64,000 nucleotides of DNA, taken from Mesorhizobium ventifaucium (GTDB taxonomy: Bacteria; Pseudomonadota; Alphaproteobacteria; Rhizobiales; Rhizobiaceae). The stretch is from the NCBI RefSeq assembly GCF_935822925.1, contig NZ_CAKXZS010000018.1:37548-101547 (forward strand), written 5' to 3'. The notes beneath the pieces are model-generated. The model did no database searches. It had not been told where the DNA came from and worked only from the letters and a program-made list of their open reading frames with translations. The position numbers and the translations under genes are program-made. The stretch's first letter is position 1. The number at the start of each line of letters is the position of its first letter. Of the stretch, positions 18,156-25,558 are shown piece by piece.

Positions 18156-18262
18156 GCGCCCGCCGCGGGAGGAGGTGCGGCGGGCGCCATTTTTGTGGTC
18201 AACCCTCGGGAGGAGGTGAAGGCTGACCGTATCCGTCAGGGTCGGGGAGGAGGTCGACCCTG
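18156..18262 (-). ncRNA. Cuckoo/CcsR-type sRNA unit 1 (three CCTCCTCCC-loop hairpins)
   Basis: The same three-hairpin design as unit 2, immediately downstream of the second DUF1127 gene: 18237-18262 (stem CAGGGTCG), 18197-18228 and 18156-18187 (11-bp GCGCCCGCCGC stem). All three loops carry CCTCCTCC(C) on the minus strand. The spacing from the DUF1127 stop codon (12 bp) indicates co-transcription and later processing, as established for CcsR RNAs in Rhodobacter. Confidence 0.87.
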
Positions 18263-18274
18263 GCGAAATTCTGA

Positions 18275-18415
18275 CTAGATCGCCTTGCGGGCGATGCTCT
18301 TGATCTCTTCGCGGACGATGCCGAGATCATGCAGCTGGCGGTTCGAAAGGCGACCCAGCTCAGTAACCGTCGAGCGATAAACGCGCCAGTTACGATAGTT
18401 GCGGATCAGGTTCAT
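18275..18415 (-). CDS. DUF1127 small protein (second copy)
   Basis: A 46-aa Arg-rich protein: it begins MNLIRNYRNWRVYRSTVTEL and ends KSIARKAI. The pattern RNYRNW...YR.TV.EL.RLSNR.L.DLGI.R..I matches the DUF1127/YjiS family, whose small members bind RNA or RNases and affect sRNA turnover. It lies between the first DUF1127 gene and the hairpin array on one strand. A small inverted repeat (CGGACC/GGTCCG) sits between the two DUF1127 genes. Confidence 0.9.
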   Translation of the reverse strand: MNLIRNYRNWRVYRSTVTELGRLSNRQLHDLGIVREEIKSIARKAI

Positions 18416-18469
18416 TGTCGTTCTCTTTTCAAGTCAAACTGGTTCGGACCATTTGCGGTCCGAAGAGGA

Positions 18470-18610
18470 TTAGACCGCCTTGCGGGCGACGTAGTGGATG
18501 TCGCTGCGGCTGATGCCGAGGTCGGTCAGTTCACGGTTGCTCAGGCGGCTCAGCTCGGAAACGGTGTCCCGGTAGCGGCGCCAGTTGCGGTAGTTGCGGA
18601 TCAGGTTCAT
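18470..18610 (-). CDS. DUF1127 small protein (first copy)
   Basis: A 46-aa protein that begins MNLIRNYRNWRRYRDTVSEL and ends HYVARKAV, about 65 percent identical by eye to the second copy, and the likely first gene of the transcript. DUF1127 proteins such as CcaF1 are encoded with CCUCCUCCC-motif sRNAs and act on RNA maturation and turnover in Rhodobacter. The gene is transcribed away from the DUF2157 gene, with the shared 230-bp intergenic region containing a 17-bp palindrome. Confidence 0.9.
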   Translation of the reverse strand: MNLIRNYRNWRRYRDTVSELSRLSNRELTDLGISRSDIHYVARKAV

Positions 18611-18720
18611 GGTATTCTCGTTTCGTCTTTCTTCCGGATCATTCCGTCTTTGTGTACGCCCAGAAAATAGGTCGGGTCATATCGATTTAAAAGCGCTATT
18701 GGTGCATGGCAGCAATGCAA

Positions 18721-18737
18721 ATTGTGCAATGCACAAT
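18721..18737. promoter_or_regulatory. 17-bp palindrome between the DUF1127 and DUF2157 genes
   Basis: ATTGTGCA (18721-18728), one A, then TGCACAAT (18730-18737) form a perfect inverted repeat in the divergent intergenic region, about 110 bp upstream of both starts. It has the size of a dimeric repressor or LysR-type site; the binding factor is unknown. Confidence 0.45.
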
Positions 18738-18844
18738 CACCTGCAATTCTCATCTTCGACGTAGATAGAACCGAATCGGAAAATGCCGTTGCGTCAACGG
18801 TTTGTCCGGGTCGGCTGAAGAAACGACTAAGCTGGGAGAAAGGC

Positions 18845-19954
18845 ATGGCGAGCTATTCGTCGCGGGTCAGGGCCGATATCACACGATGGCTGCAGGCTGG
18901 CCTGATCGACGCCTCGACGGCCGACGCGCTGAAGCGCGACGTCGAGGCCAATGAGCGCAAATCACTGAGCTTCGGCTCCATCCTGGCGGTGATGGCGGCG
19001 TTGCTTTTTGGTGCGGCCGTCCTGATCTTCGTCGCCGCCAACTGGGAAGCCATCCCGCGGCTGGCGCGGGTGGCAGCGCTCTTCGCTATCCGGCTATGTC
19101 GGCGGCGCCGTGCTGAAGACACGCGACCATGCTGCAATCGGCGAGGCATTCTGGATCGTCGCCGCAGCGGCATTCGGCGGATCGATCGCGCTGATCGGCC
19201 AGATGTACCATTTGTCCGGCGATGAAGCGTCGGCCTTGATCACCTGGGGCGCGGGCACCGCCTTGGCGGCAGTTGCGCTGCGCTCGAACCCGCTGACCGT
19301 CACTTCTGTCGGCATTGCCGACGCGTGGCTGTTCCTGAAAGGGTTCGACTATTTCAGGCGCACGGAATTTCCGCACCTCTTCGTCGTCATGGCGATCGTG
19401 TTGTTCGCCATTTCGTTCTGGACCCGCAGCCAGGCGGCGCGGCATCTGATCATCCTGTCGGTCAACTTCTATCTCGTGCTGTTGTTTACGGAATATGAAA
19501 CGCTGCAGGTCGCCGTCCCGCTCATTATCGTGTCGGCGCTGCTTTTCGCGGCTGCGATCTTCGCTGCCGGGCCCGTTGACCGGATATTGCAGATTGGCGG
19601 CCGGCTGCCCTTGCACGCGCTGATCGGATTTTTCACCGCCCTGGCGATGATCCAGTTCGAACTGGCCGATTCAAGCAGCAGCAACAGCGGCTTTGGCATT
19701 GCCTCGGCCGTTGCGCTTGCCGGCATTGTCGCCGCAATCGTGCTGGGCGGCCGCGAGAGCAGGGCTTGCGCTGGGTTGCCTATGCCGGCTTCGCCTTCGA
19801 ACTCGCCATCATCTATGTGGTGATGTTGCAGTCGATGCTCGACACGGCAGGCTTCTTCCTTGCAGCCGCTGTGTTTGTTGGCCTGCTGGCCCTTGTCATC
19901 CTCCGCGTGGAAAAGCGCATGAGTGCCTCGAGCGTGGAAGGAGCGGCGGCATGA
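18845..19954 (+). pseudogene. DUF2157 membrane protein, two frameshifts
   Basis: Starting from an ATG with GGGAGAAAGG upstream, the frame reads MASYSSRVRADITRWLQAGL ... FGAAVLIFVAANWEAIPR, the N-terminus of a DUF2157 multi-pass membrane protein. Similarity continues in a second frame from about 19085 (GYVGGAVLKTRDHAAIGEAFW ... IVAAIVLGGRES) and in a third from about 19757 (RWVAYAGFAFELAIIYVVML) to the stop at 19954. Two single-base indels would restore one continuous protein of about 369 aa. Downstream the GDYXXLXY gene overlaps the stop by ATGA and is intact, a typical pairing of these families. Real decay or sequence error cannot be separated here. Confidence 0.8.
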
Positions 19955-20586
19955 TGACCGGTAAAAGACTAATCATTTCAGCGCTGGTGCTGGCGCTCGT
20001 CCAGATCGGCTTCCTGAGCTGGATCATCGCCGGCCGGGCGGCGATCCTGCGCGACGGCAAGCAAGTGCTGCTGAGGGTCGAACCGATCGATCCGCGCGAT
20101 CTCCTTCGCGGCGACTACATTGTGCTCAGCTACGACATTTCGCGCCTGCCGGTGAAGCTGATCGCCAACATTCCGGCCGGCAAGCTGGCGAGCGACGATA
20201 CGCCGATCGTGGTCAGGCTGAAGCGGGACGCCGACGGCAATTGGGGCGCAACCACGGCCTGGTTCGGGCAAGCGCCGGCGCCGGCAGCGTCCGACGAAGT
20301 CGATATCGTCGGGCATGTGTCAGAAGGGTGGGATCTCAGCGCAGCCACGACGATCGCGCCGGATTACGGCATCGAGCGCTTCTATCTGCCGGAAGGCGAG
20401 GGGATGGCGATCCAGAACGACATGCGGGTGCGGCCGTTCGGCGTCCGCGTCGCAATCGCAGCCGATGGCGCCGCGCAGATCAAGGCGCTGATGGACGGCT
20501 ACAAGACGCTGTTCGAGGAACCGCTTTTTAGAATTGGCCCGGATGAATTGGGAAACCGTGGCCGGCTCGGACAGCACCAAACATGA
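19951..20586 (+). CDS. GDYXXLXY domain protein
   Basis: The 211-aa protein starts with a membrane anchor (residues about 7-25) and contains DPRDLLRGDYIVLSYDIS, the GDYxxLxY signature that names the family, plus a second conserved block ERFYLPEGEG. It is probably membrane-anchored with an extracytoplasmic domain; the function is unknown. The family is usually encoded next to DUF2157 or DUF4401 membrane proteins, as here. The ATG at 19951 overlaps the upstream stop. The final 18 residues after LFEEPLFR diverge and may be a read-through extension of the usual C-terminus. Confidence 0.85.
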   Translation: MMTGKRLIISALVLALVQIGFLSWIIAGRAAILRDGKQVLLRVEPIDPRDLLRGDYIVLSYDISRLPVKLIANIPAGKLASDDTPIVVRLKRDADGNWGATTAWFGQAPAPAASDEVDIVGHVSEGWDLSAATTIAPDYGIERFYLPEGEGMAIQNDMRVRPFGVRVAIAADGAAQIKALMDGYKTLFEEPLFRIGPDELGNRGRLGQHQT

Positions 20587-20677
20587 CCATTAACCTGACG
20601 ACACGAGAAGATATATGGACGAAGGAAGCACGCGCCGGCCGCTGCCTCGATGGCGATGCTGGCGGTGATGGCCTCGC

Positions 20678-20725
20678 AGGTGGACTCGACCCCCCAAACG
20701 CCTTCCGGTACAGGAACCTTAGTCC
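20678..20725 (-). pseudogene. Decayed tRNA-Leu 3' fragment (copy 2)
   Basis: On the minus strand, GGACTAAGGTTCC followed by GGGGGGTCGAGTCCACC keeps the order anticodon arm, variable arm and T-arm of tRNA-Leu, with mutations in the anticodon loop and no acceptor. It lies 75 bp from the better preserved copy at 20746-20799, in the same orientation. Confidence 0.5.
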
Positions 20726-20745
20726 ACTGTTCGAGGGGAGCAGTC

Positions 20746-20799
20746 GTGCGGGTAGAGGGACTCGAACCCCCCACGTTCTCACGCCAGAACCTAAATCCC
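20746..20799 (-). pseudogene. tRNA-Leu(UAG) 3' fragment
   Basis: On the minus strand GGGATTTAGGTTCTGG (anticodon arm, UAG) leads into a variable arm, GGGGGTTCGAGTCCCTC (T-arm) and ACCCGCAC (acceptor 3' strand). The 5' half (D-arm and 5' acceptor) is absent, so it cannot be a working tRNA. Its acceptor strand differs from that of the intact tRNA at 20942. Such 3' halves are typical of integrase attachment sites. Confidence 0.7.
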
Positions 20800-20860
20800 A
20801 TGACGGTGTCAGTGCTGCGTTGATTTCATTGCGTAATTTGGCAATACGCTGAACGTGCCG

Positions 20861-20899
20861 GGGCACAGTACGGGCACACCGGGCACACTTTCGGGCACA
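20861..20899. repeat. Four GGGCACA direct repeats
   Basis: GGGCACA occurs at 20861, 20872, 20881 and 20893, spaced 9-12 bp, between the tRNA-Leu fragment and the intact tRNA-Leu. Integrase arm-type sites often show such short direct repeats; equally, it could be a decayed integrase 3' end. Confidence 0.4.
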
Positions 20900-20941
20900 G
20901 TCTTGCGCCAAGTGTCCGGTGCCTGTAGAGGAAGCGCCGGA

Positions 20942-21026
20942 GCGCGTGTGGCGGAATTGGTAGACGCAGCAGGTTTAGGTCCTGCCGCCGCAAGGTGTGG
21001 GGGTTCGAGTCCCTTCACGCGCACCA
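20942..21026 (+). tRNA. tRNA-Leu (anticodon UAG)
   Basis: An 85-nt class II tRNA: acceptor GCGCGTG pairs with CACGCGC, discriminator A and an encoded CCA end at 21026. The D-arm contains AATTGGTAGAC, the anticodon stem GCAGG/CCTGC surrounds loop TTTAGGT (anticodon TAG), the variable arm is CGCCGCAAGGTGTG, and the T-arm GGGGGTTCGAGTCCC is complete. It decodes CUA and, with wobble, other CUN codons. Confidence 0.95.
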
Positions 21027-21032
21027 TAGCGG

Positions 21033-21518
21033 TCATGCCGGCGGTGACTTTCGGGCCTCCAGCGTACGAAGCAACACCGATGCCACAGAGAGGTGGTCCA
21101 AACAGAGATCAATTGGATCTACTCGTATGTCGTGGCTGCGTGGATTTCGAATGCCGGCCAGAGCGCCAGCGAAGATATGCCTGGATCCCTTTTGCTCATC
21201 CTTATCGCTGATCGTTATCAGGTCGGTCAGAGCGATCTTCGGGCCACCTTCATTGAAGGCATTCATCATAAGGCTAAAGCCTGTCTCCTCTAAGCCAGAT
21301 AGCATCCGCACGCGATGTTCGAGCAATTTGAACGCCTCGAACGTGGCTTGAGAAAAATGGCCATTGTCAAAGAGTTTGACGGATACCGACGATATGTCCG
21401 TGTGAATGTTGCGCTCATCGAACGGATGCGCGGTGCGTCGATCAGCCTTGTCGAGTGTCACGCCGACATTCTTCGCCACCCTGACAACCCGTTCAAATTG
21501 GGTCAGCCGGTCGATCAT
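21033..21518 (-). CDS. TIGR02391 (Hypoth_Ymh) family protein, HEPN-like
   Basis: The 161-aa protein carries the family core: LFDNGHFSQATFEAFKLLEHRVR, LEETGFSLMMNAFNEG, ISDKDEQKGSRHIFAGALAGIRNPRSHD and CLDHLSVASVLLRTLE. RNPRSH fits the R-x4-H motif of HEPN-fold RNases, so a ribonuclease role in phage defence or toxin-antitoxin behaviour is plausible but inferred. Its ATG overlaps the stop of the DUF5343 gene, its usual partner, which is broken here. It sits next to tRNA-Leu, a typical spot for imported defence genes. Confidence 0.8.
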   Translation of the reverse strand: MIDRLTQFERVVRVAKNVGVTLDKADRRTAHPFDERNIHTDISSVSVKLFDNGHFSQATFEAFKLLEHRVRMLSGLEETGFSLMMNAFNEGGPKIALTDLITISDKDEQKGSRHIFAGALAGIRNPRSHDIRVDPIDLCLDHLSVASVLLRTLEARKSPPA

Positions 21519-22198
21519 GGAAACAGGTTGGCTTTAATGCTTTTGAAGATGGCGTCATACGTTTCCTGAGTGCCTTCGGCAGGCAAATTAATCTCAATCC
21601 TAACAGTGAGGGCCATGTCGACCTTCGCTTTCGCGGTAGGGGGCGGAGTGGACGCTGCTGGGGGCGGCCCTGAAGCATACGCCTGCGCGGGCTTAGGTCT
21701 GACTGAAGTGGCAGGCTTTGCCCTTGGACCAGAAGGTTTGGCCCTGAGGTTGCCACCGGGTTCCGAACGCTTGATGACCCGCCAATTCACGCAGCGCTAT
21801 GAAAACTCCTGCCTGACGAGACCCAATAGTGTCGCTCGTTTTGTCCACTGATCTAGACTAAGTAATTCGTCAACTGATTTCGAGTAAAATTCCAAGCGTC
21901 ATCACCTCTGAGTTCAAAAAGGTCGGCGTATGCTGTCCGGACCAGATCGCTGAAGGCTTCGTGGAAGGAAGGATCGTCATGGATCGTCATGACCTCATGC
22001 CCCTTATCCGTACGCTTGCCCTGCTCGTCAACGAGCTTGAGAAACTGGAGTACGTTGATTGCGTAGCTCTCGTTGTTTGAGGCGAGGCCAAGTCTTTTCA
22101 CCGTGTCTGAATTAACAGTTGCCCGGGAGGTTCTTTCGCAGAAACTGGATCATCTGCGTGACGTTGCCTGGGCCTGAAATATACGGGTGCGTCGCCAT
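21515..22198 (-). pseudogene. DUF5343 protein, at least three frameshifts
   Basis: From the ATG at 22198 the frame reads MATHPYISGPGNVTQMIQF then shifts near 22125 into VNSDTVKRLGLASNNESYAI ... AYADLFELRGDDAW, shifts near 21855 into SVDKTSDTIGSRQAGVFIAL, and shifts again near 21775 into a Pro/Ala linker and ALTVRIEINLPAEGTQETYD. Together these reconstruct one DUF5343 protein of about 225 aa. Three independent breaks make sequencing error unlikely. The intact TIGR02391 gene is translationally linked downstream, so one partner of the pair is lost. Confidence 0.8.
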
Positions 22199-22625
22199 TT
22201 TTCCGCCTAGTAGTTGAGGGGGTAAGTTCTACCGAGTCTAGAAGCCGGTCAACTGAGGGTCAGAGTAATTAGTAGCCTATCCCCGCGACATCGGCGCTGC
22301 ATGGGGCTTCTCGTAGCCCGCCGGCCTATCGTTCAATAGGTTGAGCCCTTCTTAGGTTCCTGCGCAGCTGGTCAATTGCATCGTAATGCGCTCGAAACGG
22401 CTTGAGTGACAGTTTTGCGGCGCGAACGAACCCGTCGGCGGCCGGGTCTTCCTGCCCAAGGATGTATTCAAATTCTTTCAAATTGATTCGAAATATTTTT
22501 CTATCCGTAAGTCACGACCGCAAACATTGTTTCGTGTTAGCGATTCAAACACTCTCTGGGTTCGTTATTTCTAAAGTAGCAGCTTTGAAACTGCTGCTGT
22601 GGGGTAATTACCTAAGGAGAGTGTC
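22199..22625. other. Region without an intact gene; possible gene remnant on minus
   Basis: No convincing gene start is seen in 427 bp. On the minus strand 22326-22511 is open and ends in a plausible C-terminal peptide (DGFVRAAKLSLKPFRAHYDA, then QLRRNLRRAQPIER), which may be the tail of a lost gene. The last 120 bp are AT-rich and probably hold the promoter of the glycine-rich gene, whose ribosome site AAGGAGA is at 22614-22620. Confidence 0.4.
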
Positions 22626-23369
22626 ATGGCAAACGTCGTTAACAGCTTCGCCGCAGCTTTGGCCTGTGGTGCACTTGTTTTATCTCTTTCTCTTCCCTCC
22701 AGCGCAGGCGGCATTAGCGTCGGCGCCGGCGCATCGGTTGGCGGACGAGGCGGCGTAAACGCCGGTCTCGGCGCCTCGATCGGCGGCGGTGGCGGCGTCA
22801 ATGCGGGAGTCGGCGCCTCGATCGGCGGTAGCAGCGGGGTAAATACGAGAGCCGGCAAATCGATCGGCGGCAAGAAACGCATTATCGCGGGTGTCGGCGC
22901 TTCCATCGGCGGCCGAAGCGGGGTGAATGCCGGCGCCGGCGCCTCGATCGGCGGCAGCAGGGGCGTTAGCGCTGGTGCCGGCACCAATGTGGGCGGCACT
23001 CGTGGCGTCACGGCCGGCCTGGGTGCCAATCTCGGCGGCACCCGTGGCGTCACGGCCGGCCTGGGCGCCAATGCCGGCGGCACCGGTGGTATCACTGCTG
23101 GCGCAGGCGCAAATGTAGGCGGCACCGGCCTCGCTGCAGCGGGTGCGGGTGCCAATGTTGGTGGGACGAGCGGTGTCGGCGTGGGCGTCGGCGGCGGGAC
23201 CCTTGCTGGCACACCCGGGACTCCTGGAACACCTGGCGTGAGCGTCGTCGCGCAGATGTCCAGCAGCCAGTTGACACGGATGAAGAAGCGCTGCGTCGAC
23301 GTGCTCGGGAGCAGCGGCACATACGATCGCGACCTACGTGAGCTTTGCTTGCTGATTGCACGCCGCTGA
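22626..23369 (+). CDS. Secreted glycine-rich tandem-repeat protein
   Basis: The 247-aa protein has a signal peptide (hydrophobic residues 8-24, cleavage near SSA-GG) and then about twelve 14-residue repeats of the form G-A-G-A-S-I-G-G-x-x-G-V-x-A between residues 30 and 200, in which the N-terminal units favour ASIGG and the C-terminal units ANVGG. A GTPGTPGTPG collagen-like stretch leads into a non-repetitive C-terminal domain with two cysteines (RCVDVLGSSGTYDRDLRELC). It has a strong AAGGAGA site 5 bp before the ATG. It is probably a surface or envelope structural protein; no named family is recognised. Confidence 0.8.
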   Translation: MANVVNSFAAALACGALVLSLSLPSSAGGISVGAGASVGGRGGVNAGLGASIGGGGGVNAGVGASIGGSSGVNTRAGKSIGGKKRIIAGVGASIGGRSGVNAGAGASIGGSRGVSAGAGTNVGGTRGVTAGLGANLGGTRGVTAGLGANAGGTGGITAGAGANVGGTGLAAAGAGANVGGTSGVGVGVGGGTLAGTPGTPGTPGVSVVAQMSSSQLTRMKKRCVDVLGSSGTYDRDLRELCLLIARR

Positions 23370-24032
23370 GAAGACTGTTGCGCAAAACGGGAGTGTCGCA
23401 TCGGCCGTGCAGGCTTTGACAACACTCTCCTGGCCTCGCGGCCGGCCCGTCACTCGTACGGTGGCGGGCTTCTCTGCATCAGGACCGCTGCGCTGAGCGG
23501 CTGACTACTTCGGGGTAGCTACACCAGCGGGAGCCATGACGCAGTGGAACCTAAATCCAGCGCGTCCAAAAATTCCGCCACATCCGCGTTGCCCGGCAAT
23601 CCCGGGCAGCCATCATTCTGTCAATGTCGCGGTCAAAATAGCGGCCGTTCGCCGGCGCATGATCCCGAAGAACGAAGAATCGTATTTCGGGATCATGCGC
23701 CAAAATCAAGGTGCTACAGCATCCTTTGCGCGTCCAAGAGGACGCGCGGCGCTGTAGACGCGAAGGTGGTTGAAAATCGGCCGCGCCTGTGACAAAAGGC
23801 GTGTCGAATGTGACGGGATGCGACGATCCACTTCTGCAGAATGTGATAAGAAGTCGGAAAAACAAAGACTTATTCACATTTTGGAGCGTGTTTTTGGACG
23901 ATTTGAACCGCGTTGAGTGGACAGATCGCCAAGTCCCGCACCAAAAAGCCATTCCCGGCAAGATCATACCGGCAGGCTGTAAACGGCAAGAGCCCGTTTG
24001 GCTGCCTCATTGGTGGAAACGAAGGTTTTATG
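23370..24032. other. Long intergenic region before tig
   Basis: About 660 bp without a supported gene. It contains the composite RIME-like element at 23655-23757. The segment 23850-23880 is AT-rich and may contain a tig promoter. The open frame upstream of tig has no family similarity. Confidence 0.6.
23655..23757. repeat. Composite RIME-like element, two palindromes
   Basis: The first part is a perfect 15-bp inverted repeat, GCGCATGATCCCGAA (23655-23669) with TTCGGGATCATGCGC (23686-23700). The second nests GCGCGTCC/GGACGCGC (23728-23747) inside CTACAGC/GCTGTAG (23714-23720 with 23751-23757). This two-module form matches rhizobial intergenic mosaic elements and is the most complete copy in the window. 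Confidence 0.8.
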
Positions 24033-25505
24033 ATGCAGGTCACCGAAACGCTCAACTCCGGTCTCAAGCGCGAGATCAAGATCACCGTGCCGGCCGGTGA
24101 CATGGAAGCCAAGCTGATGGCGCGGCTTTCCGATGCCAGGAGCAAGGTCCGCATCAACGGCTTTCGCCCCGGCAAGGTGCCGGTGCAGCACCTGCGCAAG
24201 GTCTATGGCAAGTCGTTCATGGCCGAAGTGGTCAACGAGATCCTCAACGATTCGACTCGTTCGATCATTACCGGCCGCGGCGAAAAGGCTGCCATGCAGC
24301 CCGAAGTGATCATGACCGAGGACGAGAAGGAGGCCGAGAAGATCCTGGCCGGCGGCGCCGACTTCGAGTTCCGCCTGAACTACGAGATCATTCCGCCGAT
24401 CGAGATCAAGGATTTCTCCGACATCAAGGTGACGCGTCAGGTGTTCGACGTGCCGGATTCGGAAATCGACGAGCAGGTCAAGCGTGTCGCCGAATCGGCT
24501 CGCACCTACGAACCGAAGACCGGCAGGGCCGCCGAGGGCGACCGCGTGACGATCGACTATGTCGGCAAGATCGACGGTGAAGCCTTCAGCGGCGGCGCCG
24601 GCACGGACCAGCCGCTGGTGCTCGGCTCCAAGGAATTCATTCCCGGCTTCGAGGATCAGCTCATCGGCAGCAAGGCCGGCGACGAGAGGCAGGTCACGGT
24701 CACGTTCCCGGAAAACTACCAGGCGGCGCATCTTGCCGGGAAGGAAGCCACTTTCGACGTCACCGTCAAGGAAGTGTCCAAGCCCGGTGCGTTGGAGATC
24801 AACGACGAAATGGCCAAGAATCTCGGCCTGGAGTCGCTGGAGCGTTTGCGTGAAGTGGTGCGAGGTCAGATCGAGAACCAGTTCGGCTCGATGACGCGCC
24901 AGAAGATCAAGCGCCAGCTGCTCGACCAGCTCGATGCCGCCTACGCGTTCGAGGCGCCGTCGAAGCTTGTCGAGGCCGAGTTCAACAACATCTGGAACCA
25001 GGTCAACCGCGATCTGGAAGCCGCCGGCCGCAGCTTCGCCGACGAGGAGACGACGGAAGAAGAGGCGCGCGCCGAATATATGCGGCTTGCCGAGCGCCGT
25101 GTGCGTCTCGGCCTGGTTCTCGCCGAAATCGGCGAGAAGGCCGGCGTCACCGTGTCGGACGAGGAACTGCAGCGTGGCTTGCTCGAGCAGGTGCGCCGCT
25201 ACCCGGCCAACCAGCAGCAGGAAGCCTTCGAATTCTACCGCAGCAATCCCGAAGCGCTGAACACGTTGCGCGCGCCGCTGTTCGAGGAGAAGGTGGTCGA
25301 CCATCTGCTCAGCCAGATTTCGGTCACCGATGTCAAGGTCAGCAAGGAAGAACTGATGGCCGACGACGAGGACACCGAGACGGCCAAGTCAAAGCCGGCG
25401 AAGAAAGCCGCAGCGAAGAAGGCCGACGCCAACAAGGCCGACGATACGGAAGAGCCCAAGAAGAAGGCCGCGCCGAAGAAGAAAGCTGTTAAGGACGCCG
25501 AGTAA
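24033..25505 (+). CDS. tig: Trigger factor
   Basis: Ribosome-bound chaperone and peptidyl-prolyl isomerase that meets nascent chains at the exit tunnel. The 490-aa protein has the N-terminal ribosome-binding signature (NGFRPGKVP, about residue 43), a central FKBP-type domain (about 165-250; [17 protein letters not shown]) and a helical C-terminal arm. The tail from about residue 445 is a Lys/Ala/Glu-rich extension. An ATG one codon upstream (24030) is also possible; GAAGGT lies at a suitable distance. A decayed copy of its 3' end occurs at about 43835-43965. Confidence 0.96.
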   Translation: MQVTETLNSGLKREIKITVPAGDMEAKLMARLSDARSKVRINGFRPGKVPVQHLRKVYGKSFMAEVVNEILNDSTRSIITGRGEKAAMQPEVIMTEDEKEAEKILAGGADFEFRLNYEIIPPIEIKDFSDIKVTRQVFDVPDSEIDEQVKRVAESARTYEPKTGRAAEGDRVTIDYVGKIDGEAFSGGAGTDQPLVLGSKEFIPGFEDQLIGSKAGDERQVTVTFPENYQAAHLAGKEATFDVTVKEVSKPGALEINDEMAKNLGLESLERLREVVRGQIENQFGSMTRQKIKRQLLDQLDAAYAFEAPSKLVEAEFNNIWNQVNRDLEAAGRSFADEETTEEEARAEYMRLAERRVRLGLVLAEIGEKAGVTVSDEELQRGLLEQVRRYPANQQQEAFEFYRSNPEALNTLRAPLFEEKVVDHLLSQISVTDVKVSKEELMADDEDTETAKSKPAKKAAAKKADANKADDTEEPKKKAAPKKKAVKDAE

Positions 25506-25526
25506 CACGACATTCTGCTGGATGTG

Positions 25527-25555
25527 AAAGGCCGCCCTTGAGGCGGCCTTTGCAT
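25527..25555 (+). terminator. Intrinsic terminator of tig
   Basis: AAAGGCCGCC (25527-25536) and GGCGGCCTTT (25542-25551) form a 10-bp stem with a 5-nt loop 22 bp after the tig stop. T/A-rich flanks on both sides suggest it may also serve the convergent GntR gene. Confidence 0.85.
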
Positions 25556-25558
25556 TTT

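Noticed and set aside
20746..20799. Functional tRNA-Leu on minus
   Set aside because: The D-arm and the 5' acceptor strand are absent and the anticodon stem is mispaired.
20678..22198. Bounded genomic island with attL and attR
   Set aside because: The tRNA fragments are inverted relative to the intact tRNA and no integrase or matching direct repeat is visible, so borders cannot be set.
22571..23425. 284-aa Pro-rich open frame on minus opposite the glycine-rich gene
   Set aside because: It mirrors the Gly repeats (GGC read as GCC); the plus frame has a ribosome site and signal peptide.
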